8,773 bases of DNA from CAZRNB01 sp964601355 (GTDB taxonomy: Bacteria; Planctomycetota; Phycisphaerae; Sedimentisphaerales; Anaerobacaceae), in the NCBI GenBank assembly GCA_964601355.1, contig CAZRNB010000119.1:1-8773 (forward strand), in the 5' to 3' direction. Positions 1-6,329 of this stretch are shown in pieces; within the stretch, counting starts at the first letter, position 1; every line of letters begins with the position of its first letter. The notes below the pieces were generated by a model, which saw only the letters and a list, made by a program, of their open reading frames with translations, made no database searches and was not told the DNA's origin. Both the position numbers and the translations under genes were made by a program.

Positions 1-113
1 GGTGTGAAACCCCCATCGCCATCAGGTAAGACGACCGGAGCCATAAGCTGTGGAAACTCTGTCGGCCTTTGAGGCAGTTTATTATGGCTGTTCTGGCATA
101 TTTGCCTGTTCAT
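1..113 (-). CDS. Partial hypothetical protein, N-terminal end (runs off left edge)
   Basis: An open frame starts with ATG at 113 and stays open for 37 codons to the window edge. It begins MNRQICQNSHNK and continues with a segment rich in Pro and Asp/Gly. An AAAAGG ribosome binding site lies five bases upstream of the ATG and overlaps the TAA (118-116) that ends the preceding Cys-rich frame, an arrangement typical of translational coupling. I recognise no family; too little is present to assign a function. A short chance frame is possible, so the call rests mainly on the well-placed ribosome binding site and the absence of stops. Confidence 0.35.
   Translation of the reverse strand, partial: MNRQICQNSHNKLPQRPTEFPQLMAPVVLPDGDGGFT
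39..89. repeat. 8-bp perfect inverted repeat with nested 4-bp hairpin
   Basis: AGCCATAA at 39-46 is the exact reverse complement of TTATGGCT at 82-89. Inside the 35-base loop is a small hairpin, GCCT-TTG-AGGC, at 65-75. There is no following T-run on either strand, so this is not a typical Rho-independent terminator. It lies inside the partial frame 113-1 and could be chance. Confidence 0.3.
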
Positions 114-430
114 CGTTACCTTTTTAACTTCTTGACCACCTTACAACTTGTTTTTCTTCTAATTCGGTTTTGAATAGTATTAGCAAGCCAGCAGGTTTTG
201 CACTTAGATTGCTTCCGTAAGGCAAAACATCTAATTGCATCAAAACCACCCTTTTCATCAACGACAATGTGCCATTTATTACAGTTTGGTTGGCAAAGGC
301 TGATGCATATGACCTAGTCGTTAGCTTTTCTTATTTTGAAATACATTCTTGTGCTCCTTGACGGACGCGGTAAGGAAATAAGAACTCTTTGCATCTGATT
401 TTTTCTTAATTTTCATAAAGTCACTCACAC
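114..430. other. AT-rich stretch downstream of the operon, no confident gene
   Basis: Apart from the Cys-rich remnant at 313-116, this stretch holds only a 31-codon minus-strand frame from ATG at 416 to TAA at 323-321 (MKIKKKSDAKSS...). It begins 14 bases after the stop of the 117-residue membrane protein and has only a weak GAG upstream. The Lys/Ser-rich frame could be the N-terminus of the Cys-rich remnant separated by a frameshift, but that cannot be decided here. I see no hairpin plus T-run terminator, tRNA or repeat. Confidence 0.4.
116..313 (-). pseudogene. Possible Cys-rich zinc-ribbon-like gene remnant without start codon
   Basis: A 65-codon open frame runs from just after an in-frame TAG (316-314) to a TAA at 118-116. 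It contains four closely placed cysteines in two pairs, CQPNC and, 26 residues after that pair, CKTC, followed by a basic C-terminus (NRIRRKTS and KKLKR). This spacing resembles a zinc ribbon of the kind seen in small phage or HNH-associated proteins, but I cannot name a family. There is no ATG, GTG or TTG start in the frame. Upstream of the TAG the same frame contains ATG codons, so the gene may have been broken by a nonsense mutation. Its stop lies three bases from the next ATG (113), which argues that it was once translated. Confidence 0.3.
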
Positions 431-784
431 TCAAATGCCATCAGTATTTTCTTTTTTGGTTCGCAGCGTCTTTACTATAGATCCCAATACGGTTGCGACA
501 CATAAACAAACCGCACACGCAGCATATATTAAAAGTGCTACAAGTAGAAAAAAGGTGGTGTTATCATTAATGCTTTGAAAGGTCTTGTTATGTGCAACTA
601 AATACCACAATCCCCAAAAACAAAATCCGAACAAGCCTCCAGCAAACAAAACATTTGTTCTTTTCCCCAAAATACCCATTTCATCTACTGCTCGAACTAT
701 CGGAAAGAGGAGAACTAAAACACTTACACAAGCAAGACACCAATAGACAACACCTGTTTCAAAAGCCAATATGAAAATCGTCAT
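431..784 (-). CDS. Small three-helix membrane protein (117 aa)
   Basis: The chosen start is ATG at 784, because AAAGGGG (799-793) lies eight bases upstream. A longer frame back to 934 would overlap the end of the primase-like gene and add a non-hydrophobic leader, so it is rejected. Three hydrophobic segments are visible at about residues 10-31, 44-63 and 78-103, the last rich in Ala and Cys, followed by a charged tail (TLRTKKENTDGI). I recognise no family. The gene follows the primase-like gene by 40 bases in the same direction and could be the last gene of the operon. The DNA here is clearly AT-richer than the upstream genes (20 of 60 G+C in the line 541-600), so it may also be a separate later arrival. 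Confidence 0.7.
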   Translation of the reverse strand: MTIFILAFETGVVYWCLACVSVLVLLFPIVRAVDEMGILGKRTNVLFAGGLFGFCFWGLWYLVAHNKTFQSINDNTTFFLLVALLIYAACAVCLCVATVLGSIVKTLRTKKENTDGI

Positions 785-792
785 GTTACACG

Positions 793-799
793 CCCCTTT
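793..799 (-). promoter_or_regulatory. Ribosome binding site deciding the 784 start
   Basis: AAAGGGG on the minus strand, eight bases before ATG 784. It selects the short 117-residue product over the longer frame starting at 934. Confidence 0.6.
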
Positions 800-824
800 C
801 TTATATTTTTTCTTTTCGATTCCA

Positions 825-1964
825 CTAAATATCATTGAATAGATATGGTTTCTCATATTCATCAATAAGTTCTTTGATAAAACATTTGCCGGCAGGACAG
901 AACTGTTTAAGAAGCAGATGTCGGCAGCCTGCAAATCTTGGATTTTCCAGGGCGAAGGCGATAATGGCCTTTAGTCGCGGGTAATCCTCGATGCGATTGC
1001 GACGGTCAATCTGTTGAAGGTAATGCCATATTTCATCAGGACCTGCCTTTATCCAGGAATAAAACTGTGATAATATTCTGCACGCCTCCAAGGCGTTGTT
1101 TTTATCCAAATCCGCCCACAACAGGCGACGAGTACAAGGTGATGTCTGCCAGCCGTCTTTAAACAGCAGGTTTTGAAGCTGATGTTGTTTTTCCTGCGTC
1201 TTTTTAGTTTCTTCGAGAAGTCTGGCGAACCACTCAGCTGCTTCAGGGTCAGTGCGGGGCATGATTAAGGAGTCTTCAGGCCTGGGCTGTTTTGAGAGTT
1301 CAGCAATAGCCGGAGCAGCCATGTATAAAAGTTCTTTAAATGTGAGCGGAATAACATATCTATTAGTTTGACTATTGATTGAGTTTGGCAATCTGATGAG
1401 GTAGTCTCGGTGGTAAACGTCGATGTCGATATTTTCAGTCACATCTTCAACGAGTTGCCGTGCCAGTTCATAATTTATCGCCGGCATTAATGGCGTGGGC
1501 TGTCCGGCGAAGACAATCGGTGGGATTAATATTACTGTTTCAGCTGCGGTACTGTTGGCATTGCCGGTGTTGTTACCGCTTTCACCGCCGCTGTTGGCGG
1601 CAGAGCCGGCGGCGCCGGCATCCATACCGTTACCGCCGCCGGTATAAATCACCTCGATACAGTCCTGGGGGATACTGAAGTTATCGCTGATGTAGAAGCA
1701 TATTTCCAAAGCAGCTTTTAGAAAATTTTCAGAGCTGTTTGAGGCAATTTTGAAATACAACGGGTAAGTCCGCAGCGCTGATGGATCTGGAGCATTATAT
1801 GAGCAGACCGAGATATGTAAATTCTCATTGTTGTGCTGACTTCGGGCCATCTTCACAGCCTTTTCATCTGCCATATTGATGAACAACGGCTGACGGCTGT
1901 TGGCGGTTTTAAACAGCCTGTAATCTGCATCTTTTCCTGTTGTTATATTCATATCATCAGACAT
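825..1964 (-). CDS. Archaeo-eukaryotic primase (AEP)-like protein, predicted catalytically inactive
   Basis: This looks like a PriS/PrimPol-type primase. The palm-fold landmarks appear in order: PLYFKIAS (68-75) at the place of the metal-binding PLYFDIDS motif; YTGGGNG (107-113) and ILIPP (145-149) around the usual SGxxGxH motif; and IDIDVYHRDYLIRLPNSIN (179-197) followed by TNRYVIPL (200-207), the RLPNS.N..TGRYKIPL block. The C-terminus has four cysteines at 277, 347, 356 and 361 spaced like a PriL-type iron-sulfur or zinc domain. Key residues are changed: both Asp of DxD are Lys72 and Ala74, the His is Val144, and the Lys is Val204. A Gly/Ala/Asn/Ser insert (about 113-142) sits in the active-site loop. 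It probably binds nucleic acid or nucleotide without synthesising primers. It starts 15 bases after the tubulin-like gene. The family assignment is good, inactivity is an inference from by-eye alignment, and the role is unknown. Confidence 0.7.
   Translation of the reverse strand: MSDDMNITTGKDADYRLFKTANSRQPLFINMADEKAVKMARSQHNNENLHISVCSYNAPDPSALRTYPLYFKIASNSSENFLKAALEICFYISDNFSIPQDCIEVIYTGGGNGMDAGAAGSAANSGGESGNNTGNANSTAAETVILIPPIVFAGQPTPLMPAINYELARQLVEDVTENIDIDVYHRDYLIRLPNSINSQTNRYVIPLTFKELLYMAAPAIAELSKQPRPEDSLIMPRTDPEAAEWFARLLEETKKTQEKQHQLQNLLFKDGWQTSPCTRRLLWADLDKNNALEACRILSQFYSWIKAGPDEIWHYLQQIDRRNRIEDYPRLKAIIAFALENPRFAGCRHLLLKQFCPAGKCFIKELIDEYEKPYLFNDI
1539..1628 (-). repeat. Low-complexity GC-rich tract coding a Gly/Ala/Asn/Ser linker inside the primase-like gene
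   Basis: This codes residues 113-142 of the primase-like protein, made almost only of Gly, Ala, Asn, Ser and Thr. The line 1561-1620 has 42 of 60 G+C, far above its surroundings, with many imperfect GCC/GGC units. It interrupts the position between the SGxxG and His motifs and probably arose by triplet slippage, giving a flexible loop. Confidence 0.7.
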
Positions 1965-1979
1965 TTTTCTTCGTGTTCC

Positions 1980-4094
1980 TTAGCTATCTTCTATTTTGAT
2001 TCTTCTTGCATACGGCAACAGTTCTTCAGTAAGCTCCTCAAGTTGGGCCAAGCCTCTAACATCGAGCTCCTTGAGCAGTAAATGCTGGGGATTTTTAACC
2101 ATCTGTTGTATCTGCCGGCTTACAGTTTGATGGTTCAGGATCATATGCCTGGCATAGGCATTATGAATCTGGGTTACATGATAAAAATCAGACTGAAGGT
2201 GTTTATGAATCTGGTCAATGGATCTTCCCAAATTGATAGATTCGCCAAGCTGCGGGGCAAAGATATAGTTGCCGTTATCTTCCAGAATGGCGTTTGCAGC
2301 TATCCCCTCGGCAATTAGCCTGTCTAATTCATATATATCACAGCCGGGCCGAGGAGTTGTTATAACAAACGGGTCATCACCGAGTTTGGCAAGCTCCTTG
2401 ATAGAGGTCGGAAGGTTGCACAATTTTGCAGTATCTGCCATCAGTTGCGATACGGAAATTAAGCTGCGGTATTGTATAAAGTATATTCCTGGAAGACCGT
2501 TGCAAACAATACCTTTAAAGTCTCCGCCGCGCCTGCTGACCTTGTTTGCAAGGTCGACTCCCCAGTTGACTGTCCGCTCATCAGGACCGAGCACGTATTT
2601 TTTCTTGGGGATGTCATCACTGTTTTCACCTGAGACTTTTATCAGCCCATCACTTTGCGCAACCATTTTAGAGATAAGCTCATACTGGTGCTGCTCTGTA
2701 TTGTATCTGGCCAGGATTACATCGAGGACATTAAGACTGCTCACAGCTGCCTGTGCATGGAGTCTGCAATGGTTATATACGACATCCTTAATTTTTTGGA
2801 TATCGATGGTAGTTAAGGCATGCAGGCTGCCAAACACTCCGCATAACATCTCGAATATCTTTTCAATAGCCTTGGATTTGTTTTCCTGGAGAGAATACAC
2901 CTGCTGGAGTGTGTCTTCGATAATCTTCTTATCGGCAAGATTAACACCATTGGGGCAGTAGAGCCAGTCAGGCAGGTTTTTAAGCCTGTCGGTTTTTTGA
3001 CCAAAATACTCTTTAAGTGTAAGCGATGTTTGCTTGGCTTTATTAACCTGCTCAAGCTGAGCTATTATGAGTTTTTTCACTGCAGGATAGATGACCTCAG
3101 AAAGGAGTTTGCGGGCCTTAAGTTCGAGCTCGTTTTGAATCGAGGCCTCGGTGTAGCGAGGGTACCGGCGTTTTATACTACTCTTTAAGCCAAAACTTAA
3201 TGCCCTCCAAAACGGATGACGCTTTTCCAGGCGTGCAAAATCCCGCTCACACTGACTTACGCTGGTCCTCAAGGATTTATTGTTCGATACAGTGCCGGCA
3301 AGCTTTTCATGGTTAAGTTTGTCAGCCTCTATAGTGAGCCGTAGCAATTCTTCCCAGAAGACGCCTGCCTGGCCAATCCCATGAAGTGTCTGGAAAAACC
3401 GCTGTGTGTGAGCATTAAAACTCTGATTGATTTCTATAAGCCAGCTGTCGGCTTCCTTGGGAATTGCCGGAATGAACTGTGCTGGCAGCTGGCGTTCGCG
3501 TATATCTTTGGATGAGCGATGGATTTCCTCACAGGCCCGGAACCCGAAATTCGTTGTGATGCGGCCCCTAAAGAGCGCAATTGCCCGGCCAGATGCATTT
3601 TTATAAGTAGTGCTGCGGGCAGACAAGAGATGCTGAACCGCCAGATCCTGACGGTGCGTTTCTTTTAACGAAAGTGCTTCAAAGGCCGTCTGCGCTTCTT
3701 TCTGACTTTGCTGAATATTTTCGGGTTTAAGCAGTTTAGCAAAAAAATCTAAACCCTGTTCAAATATAACACACTTTTGAACTTTTTTAAGATTAACATG
3801 GGTACTGGCAAGGCCGAAGGTTGAACCAATACGGTTGGCGCCAAAATCGTCCTTGACCTTCTTGTGGAGATTTATGCTCTCCCTGAAAAATATCTCTCCA
3901 AAAGGTTCATAGCAAAGAAGATCGATGAATTGCGCTACAACAGACTGCAAGTGTCTCAAATCCGGCAATTCGCCATGGTCACTACAGTTTGTAACAAATA
4001 TGGGTGGCTGGCAATACTGCTGGTAGTGGCCATTGGTATAATGGGGTTCATGATATTTGCCGTCAAGCCGGACCAGGAGGCTTTTGAGGAACAT
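1980..4094 (-). CDS. Tubulin-like protein, C-terminal part (about 85 kDa, second frame)
   Basis: Continues the tubulin-like protein of 4785-4102 in the +1 frame. The frame is open from 4163; residues before Met 4094 read NPGGRKDAALNQY, which together with MFLKSLLVRLDGKYHE resembles the 'aNayAfLkEL' helix that follows the GTP-binding core in large bacterial tubulin-like proteins (Tubulin_2 type). Next come PIFVTNCSDHGELPDL (31-46) and RIGSTFGLASTHVNLKKV (88-105), both typical of that family. Residues about 125-450 are mostly helical and charged, and the remainder has no recognised motif. The ATG at 4094 has no Shine-Dalgarno sequence near it, so I do not believe in independent initiation there. 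Joined to the N-terminal part the protein would be about 934 residues, close to the usual 900-1100. It would polymerise or act as a scaffold in the cytoplasm. Confidence 0.6.
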   Translation of the reverse strand: MFLKSLLVRLDGKYHEPHYTNGHYQQYCQPPIFVTNCSDHGELPDLRHLQSVVAQFIDLLCYEPFGEIFFRESINLHKKVKDDFGANRIGSTFGLASTHVNLKKVQKCVIFEQGLDFFAKLLKPENIQQSQKEAQTAFEALSLKETHRQDLAVQHLLSARSTTYKNASGRAIALFRGRITTNFGFRACEEIHRSSKDIRERQLPAQFIPAIPKEADSWLIEINQSFNAHTQRFFQTLHGIGQAGVFWEELLRLTIEADKLNHEKLAGTVSNNKSLRTSVSQCERDFARLEKRHPFWRALSFGLKSSIKRRYPRYTEASIQNELELKARKLLSEVIYPAVKKLIIAQLEQVNKAKQTSLTLKEYFGQKTDRLKNLPDWLYCPNGVNLADKKIIEDTLQQVYSLQENKSKAIEKIFEMLCGVFGSLHALTTIDIQKIKDVVYNHCRLHAQAAVSSLNVLDVILARYNTEQHQYELISKMVAQSDGLIKVSGENSDDIPKKKYVLGPDERTVNWGVDLANKVSRRGGDFKGIVCNGLPGIYFIQYRSLISVSQLMADTAKLCNLPTSIKELAKLGDDPFVITTPRPGCDIYELDRLIAEGIAANAILEDNGNYIFAPQLGESINLGRSIDQIHKHLQSDFYHVTQIHNAYARHMILNHQTVSRQIQQMVKNPQHLLLKELDVRGLAQLEELTEELLPYARRIKIEDS

Positions 4095-4101
4095 ATATTG
4101 A

Positions 4102-4785
4102 TTAAGGGCGGCGTCTTTCCTGCCTCCGGGATTTAAAGGTGCCCAAAAGTGCAGAGATAGATGTTATTTTGATGTTGTTTTTAAGTTCAATGGCTTTTTC
4201 TGCTATTGAGCGGAGGATGCCAGAGAATGCGCCAGTCGCCATTCCACCGACACTGCTCGAGACGGTGATGACATCTGTGCACGGTGGGACAGTATGGGTG
4301 CCGACTTTGGTATGGGTGTAAGGCGGCTGCTGGCTATAATCCTGGATGTTTTTAAAAGCAGTCTCGAGTTTATCGTCAACTCTATTGGTATTGGCGGCAA
4401 AGATTCCATGGCCGTGACGAATACTGCCGCCTGCGCCGGTATTCTTATCGGCGATACCAGGATCAATCTCGAAATCCTTTTCCTCCATCCAGAACTTGCC
4501 TTGTCTTGCCAGCTTGAGCCTGCTCTCATAATCGCCAAGGGCGGCATGTATTTGCTCGTGCGGCATTAATTGGACGTATTCGCGTGCCTGGTCAACCGTG
4601 GGCAGTATAAGCGTGTGGTCGATATTCTGTGCATCATACCCAATCGCCTGACTGCACTGGTTGATACTTAAGCCGCGGTCCTGCTCATGACTTCGTCCCA
4701 TTACCAGACATTCTGTGCCCGTGGTTCCTGAACCTATTTTTACTATGCGGCGAGGGTTAATGTAATTGATAGTTTCTTTTTCCAT
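4102..4785 (-). CDS. Tubulin/FtsZ-like protein, N-terminal GTP-binding part (frameshifted)
   Basis: Start chosen at ATG 4785: AAGGAG (4798-4793) is seven bases upstream of it but only one base from the earlier ATG at 4791. Numbering from 4791, IVKIGSGTTGTECL (16-29) matches the first nucleotide loop (usual iGlGGtG), and SSVGGMATGAF (179-189), followed by a helix and the strand IKITSISALLGTF, matches the signature loop (usual GGTGSG). The match is imperfect: Thr, Gly and Ser become Met184, Ala185 and Thr186, so GTP binding is doubtful. The last ten residues (SRRQERRRP) are Arg-rich out-of-frame sequence; the family-like continuation is in the +1 frame. The stop of the vWA gene lies inside its ribosome binding site, so the two are likely co-translated. 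An unrelated Rossmann-like protein is the main alternative. Confidence 0.55.
   Translation of the reverse strand: MEKETINYINPRRIVKIGSGTTGTECLVMGRSHEQDRGLSINQCSQAIGYDAQNIDHTLILPTVDQAREYVQLMPHEQIHAALGDYESRLKLARQGKFWMEEKDFEIDPGIADKNTGAGGSIRHGHGIFAANTNRVDDKLETAFKNIQDYSQQPPYTHTKVGTHTVPPCTDVITVSSSVGGMATGAFSGILRSIAEKAIELKNNIKITSISALLGTFKSRRQERRRP
4125..4142 (-). other. Frameshift point joining the two tubulin-like frames (+1)
   Basis: Upstream of this point the family-like reading is in the frame of 4785 (ISALLGTF); downstream it is in the +1 frame (NPGGRKDAALNQY). The sequence GGCACCTTTAAATCCCGG contains short T, A and C runs; removing one base from the A or C run restores a single frame. The +1 frame before 4142 reads HLSLHFWA, which is not family-like, so the junction is narrow. 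It could be a natural mutation, a sequencing or assembly indel, or a recoding site. No in-frame stop sits directly at the slip site, which weakens recoding. Confidence 0.6.
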
Positions 4786-4792
4786 TTTCATT

Positions 4793-4798
4793 CTCCTT
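4793..4798 (-). promoter_or_regulatory. Ribosome binding site overlapping the vWA stop; decides start 4785
   Basis: AAGGAG overlaps the TAA (4799-4797) of the vWA/FHA gene. Spacing is seven bases to ATG 4785 and one base to ATG 4791, so the second ATG is preferred and the two genes are probably translationally coupled. Confidence 0.65.
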
Positions 4799-6089
4799 AG
4801 ACCTCGGCGTGTGCTTTTGCCTTAATCTCTTTAAACAAGTCGATCCGAACGGTATCAGCGAGCTGCATCCTTGCAGGTAAAAGCAAAAGTTCTGTTTTGC
4901 CTTTTTCGAGCGGCAGATTATTGATAGTTATTGACTGGCTCGAGCAGTTCTTAATCCAGAACTTGCCTCTCTTTTTAAATAATTTGACGTGTTCTTCTTC
5001 GAGGGATGACTCGGTTAACGGTATTATGCTCGCAGGACTTGTGCCGATGACAATGTTGTTAATGGTATTTTCATCGCCGAACTCGTATTTTATGCCGTCA
5101 TATTCAGCTACAATAATGCCCGGCTCGGTGTCGGTCACAGAGTCGTTAGCCTCTGTTTTTCTATGGTCGTTGGATATGGAAAATTTGACAATGCAATATA
5201 TGCAAAGTGCAATTACAGCCAGAAGAATGAGTGGTATCGTACCGGATAAAACCTGTTTCAATTTTGTGTTTTTGCGTTCTTTGGCAGGTAGCGGCGGTTT
5301 TTCTGCCGTTTGTTTAGTGAGATTGGTTTTGTCAGGCACCTTTTGTGATGGCTCGGTTTTTTCCTCTTTGGGCGGCGGCGCTGCCTGCGGCGGCGAAGAT
5401 GCTGGCGTATCCGGCAGAGAGGTGGCAGGTTTCGGCGTTATAGCTGCCGCTGAGATGTCATGATGAGGTCGAACCTTATCAAACCAGCCGGCAAGGTCGG
5501 ACTTTTCAATGATAGCGACATCGAATTCACCTCTACTGCCGGCAAGCAGCAGGTCTTTATTGGCTGACCCTGCGACTGTCATCAGAAGGGAAATACCACT
5601 TAGCCTGTATACTGCTGCCTTGCGGTGTATATCTTCCACTTCTGAATTATCATAGCGGCCATCTGATATTACTATGCAGCATTTTCTTCCAGAGGGGCGA
5701 TTGTTGAGCTCGCTGTATGCAAGCTGTAATGCTTCAGCGATTTTGGCCCGGCACCACCAGTTGTATTCGAGCGCCATAAGTTTTTGATTGAGTCTTGTCC
5801 GCTGGCCGGCATTGTCAGGGTCGATCCGGCAGGTTGTTTCAATAACATTTCGATCCCAGCCTGCTGTAATGACAATCAGTTCATCGCCTGTCTTAAGCAG
5901 TGACATAGCCTGACGGGCAAGGATGAGTGATCGCTTCCATATTACATGTCCTACATCACTGCAGTCGATCACGATGGCTGCAACCAGATGCTCATCGGCA
6001 TCGGATGTTACCCTGTCTGAAGCAGCAGTGGCAAAGGGTACTAAGACCAGCATGATTATTATTGATGTTTCAAGAATTAGCTTTTTCAT
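4797..6089 (-). CDS. Single-pass membrane protein: signal peptide, vWA domain, Pro-rich linker, TM helix, FHA-like domain
   Basis: Residues 1-23 form a signal peptide (MKK, hydrophobic core, FATAA). A vWA fold follows at about 35-215: AAIVIDCSD (38-45), GDELIVITAG (68-77), and CCIVISDGRYD (137-147). MIDAS residues Asp42, Ser44 and Asp143 are kept, but the second Ser of DxSxS is Val46 and the usual Thr near 112-116 is missing, so metal binding may be weak. A Pro/Lys/Glu-rich linker (217-275) leads to a membrane helix (281-301). Residues 324-419 look like an FHA domain: VIGTSP (347-352), EEEHVKLF (364-371) and ITINNLPL (387-394), but the phosphothreonine-binding Arg and Ser are Thr350 and Glu364. 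With a cleaved signal, vWA is outside and FHA is in the cytoplasm, making this a likely adaptor between membrane and cytoplasmic partners. The start has a strong AAGGAGGT. Confidence 0.75.
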   Translation of the reverse strand: MKKLILETSIIIMLVLVPFATAASDRVTSDADEHLVAAIVIDCSDVGHVIWKRSLILARQAMSLLKTGDELIVITAGWDRNVIETTCRIDPDNAGQRTRLNQKLMALEYNWWCRAKIAEALQLAYSELNNRPSGRKCCIVISDGRYDNSEVEDIHRKAAVYRLSGISLLMTVAGSANKDLLLAGSRGEFDVAIIEKSDLAGWFDKVRPHHDISAAAITPKPATSLPDTPASSPPQAAPPPKEEKTEPSQKVPDKTNLTKQTAEKPPLPAKERKNTKLKQVLSGTIPLILLAVIALCIYCIVKFSISNDHRKTEANDSVTDTEPGIIVAEYDGIKYEFGDENTINNIVIGTSPASIIPLTESSLEEEHVKLFKKRGKFWIKNCSSQSITINNLPLEKGKTELLLLPARMQLADTVRIDLFKEIKAKAHAEV

Positions 6090-6093
6090 TTGT

Positions 6094-6318
6094 TTACCTC
6101 CTTCTGTCCTTTAAGTAAAAATAGATTGTTACATATACAAAAAGCAAAACAGCCAACGCCGCTGTGTATTTTGCAAGAGGGGGACTATCCCGAAGAGGTT
6201 GGAAGCTATCATAAAAGACCCGGAATACGTCTTTTGAAACTACTGAAATTATATGCAGCTGTGAAAGAATTATAATTATCACAAGTGCAATCAGGATTTT
6301 TTTAATTGATATCTGCAT
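6094..6318 (-). CDS. Small two-helix membrane protein (74 aa)
   Basis: Two hydrophobic segments at about residues 6-28 and 51-69 are joined by a short polar loop (SKDVFRVFYDSFQPLRDSPPLAK), and the tail is basic (YLKDRRR). By the positive-inside rule both ends face the cytoplasm and the loop faces out. The start has AGGAG eight bases upstream, formed partly by the TAG of the ATPase gene. Its own last codons, AGA AGG AGG TAA, provide the ribosome binding site of the vWA/FHA gene five bases later. I recognise no family. Its position between the ATPase and the vWA/FHA protein suggests a membrane partner for one of them. Confidence 0.75.
   Translation of the reverse strand: MQISIKKILIALVIIIILSQLHIISVVSKDVFRVFYDSFQPLRDSPPLAKYTAALAVLLFVYVTIYFYLKDRRR
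6096..6103 (-). promoter_or_regulatory. Strong ribosome binding site of the vWA/FHA gene
   Basis: AAGGAGGT, an almost full anti-16S match, six bases before ATG 6089 and contained in the final codons of the small membrane gene. This predicts coupled, high translation of the vWA/FHA protein. Confidence 0.7.
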
Positions 6319-6329
6319 AGTTCAAGCTC

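Noticed and set aside
1..430. Rho-independent terminator after the last gene
   Set aside because: No GC-rich stem followed by a T-run was found on the minus strand downstream of 431.
785..934. N-terminal extension of the 117-residue membrane protein back to ATG 934
   Set aside because: It overlaps the end of the primase-like gene in another frame, and a good ribosome binding site (799-793) points to ATG 784.
2269..2961. 230-codon plus-strand open frame
   Set aside because: It lies wholly opposite the tubulin-like C-terminal gene, which has family-like motifs; the plus frame has a Ser/Leu-rich composition typical of an antisense shadow.
4092..4094. ATG 4094 as a true independent start of a 704-residue protein
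   Set aside because: No Shine-Dalgarno sequence is in range (CCCTTAATCAATAT precedes it), and conserved-looking residues lie upstream in the same frame.
4125..4142. Classical programmed -1 slippery heptamer in CCTTTAAAT
   Set aside because: The needed change is +1, the zero frame reads TTT AAA rather than T TTA AAT, and no stop codon or obvious stem lies at the site.
4786..4791. First ATG (4791) as start of the tubulin-like N-terminal gene
   Set aside because: Only one base separates it from AAGGAG; ATG 4785 has normal spacing.
4897..5463. 188-codon plus-strand open frame
   Set aside because: It is antisense to the vWA/FHA gene, whose signal peptide, MIDAS and membrane helix are convincing; no supporting ribosome binding site or motif was seen.
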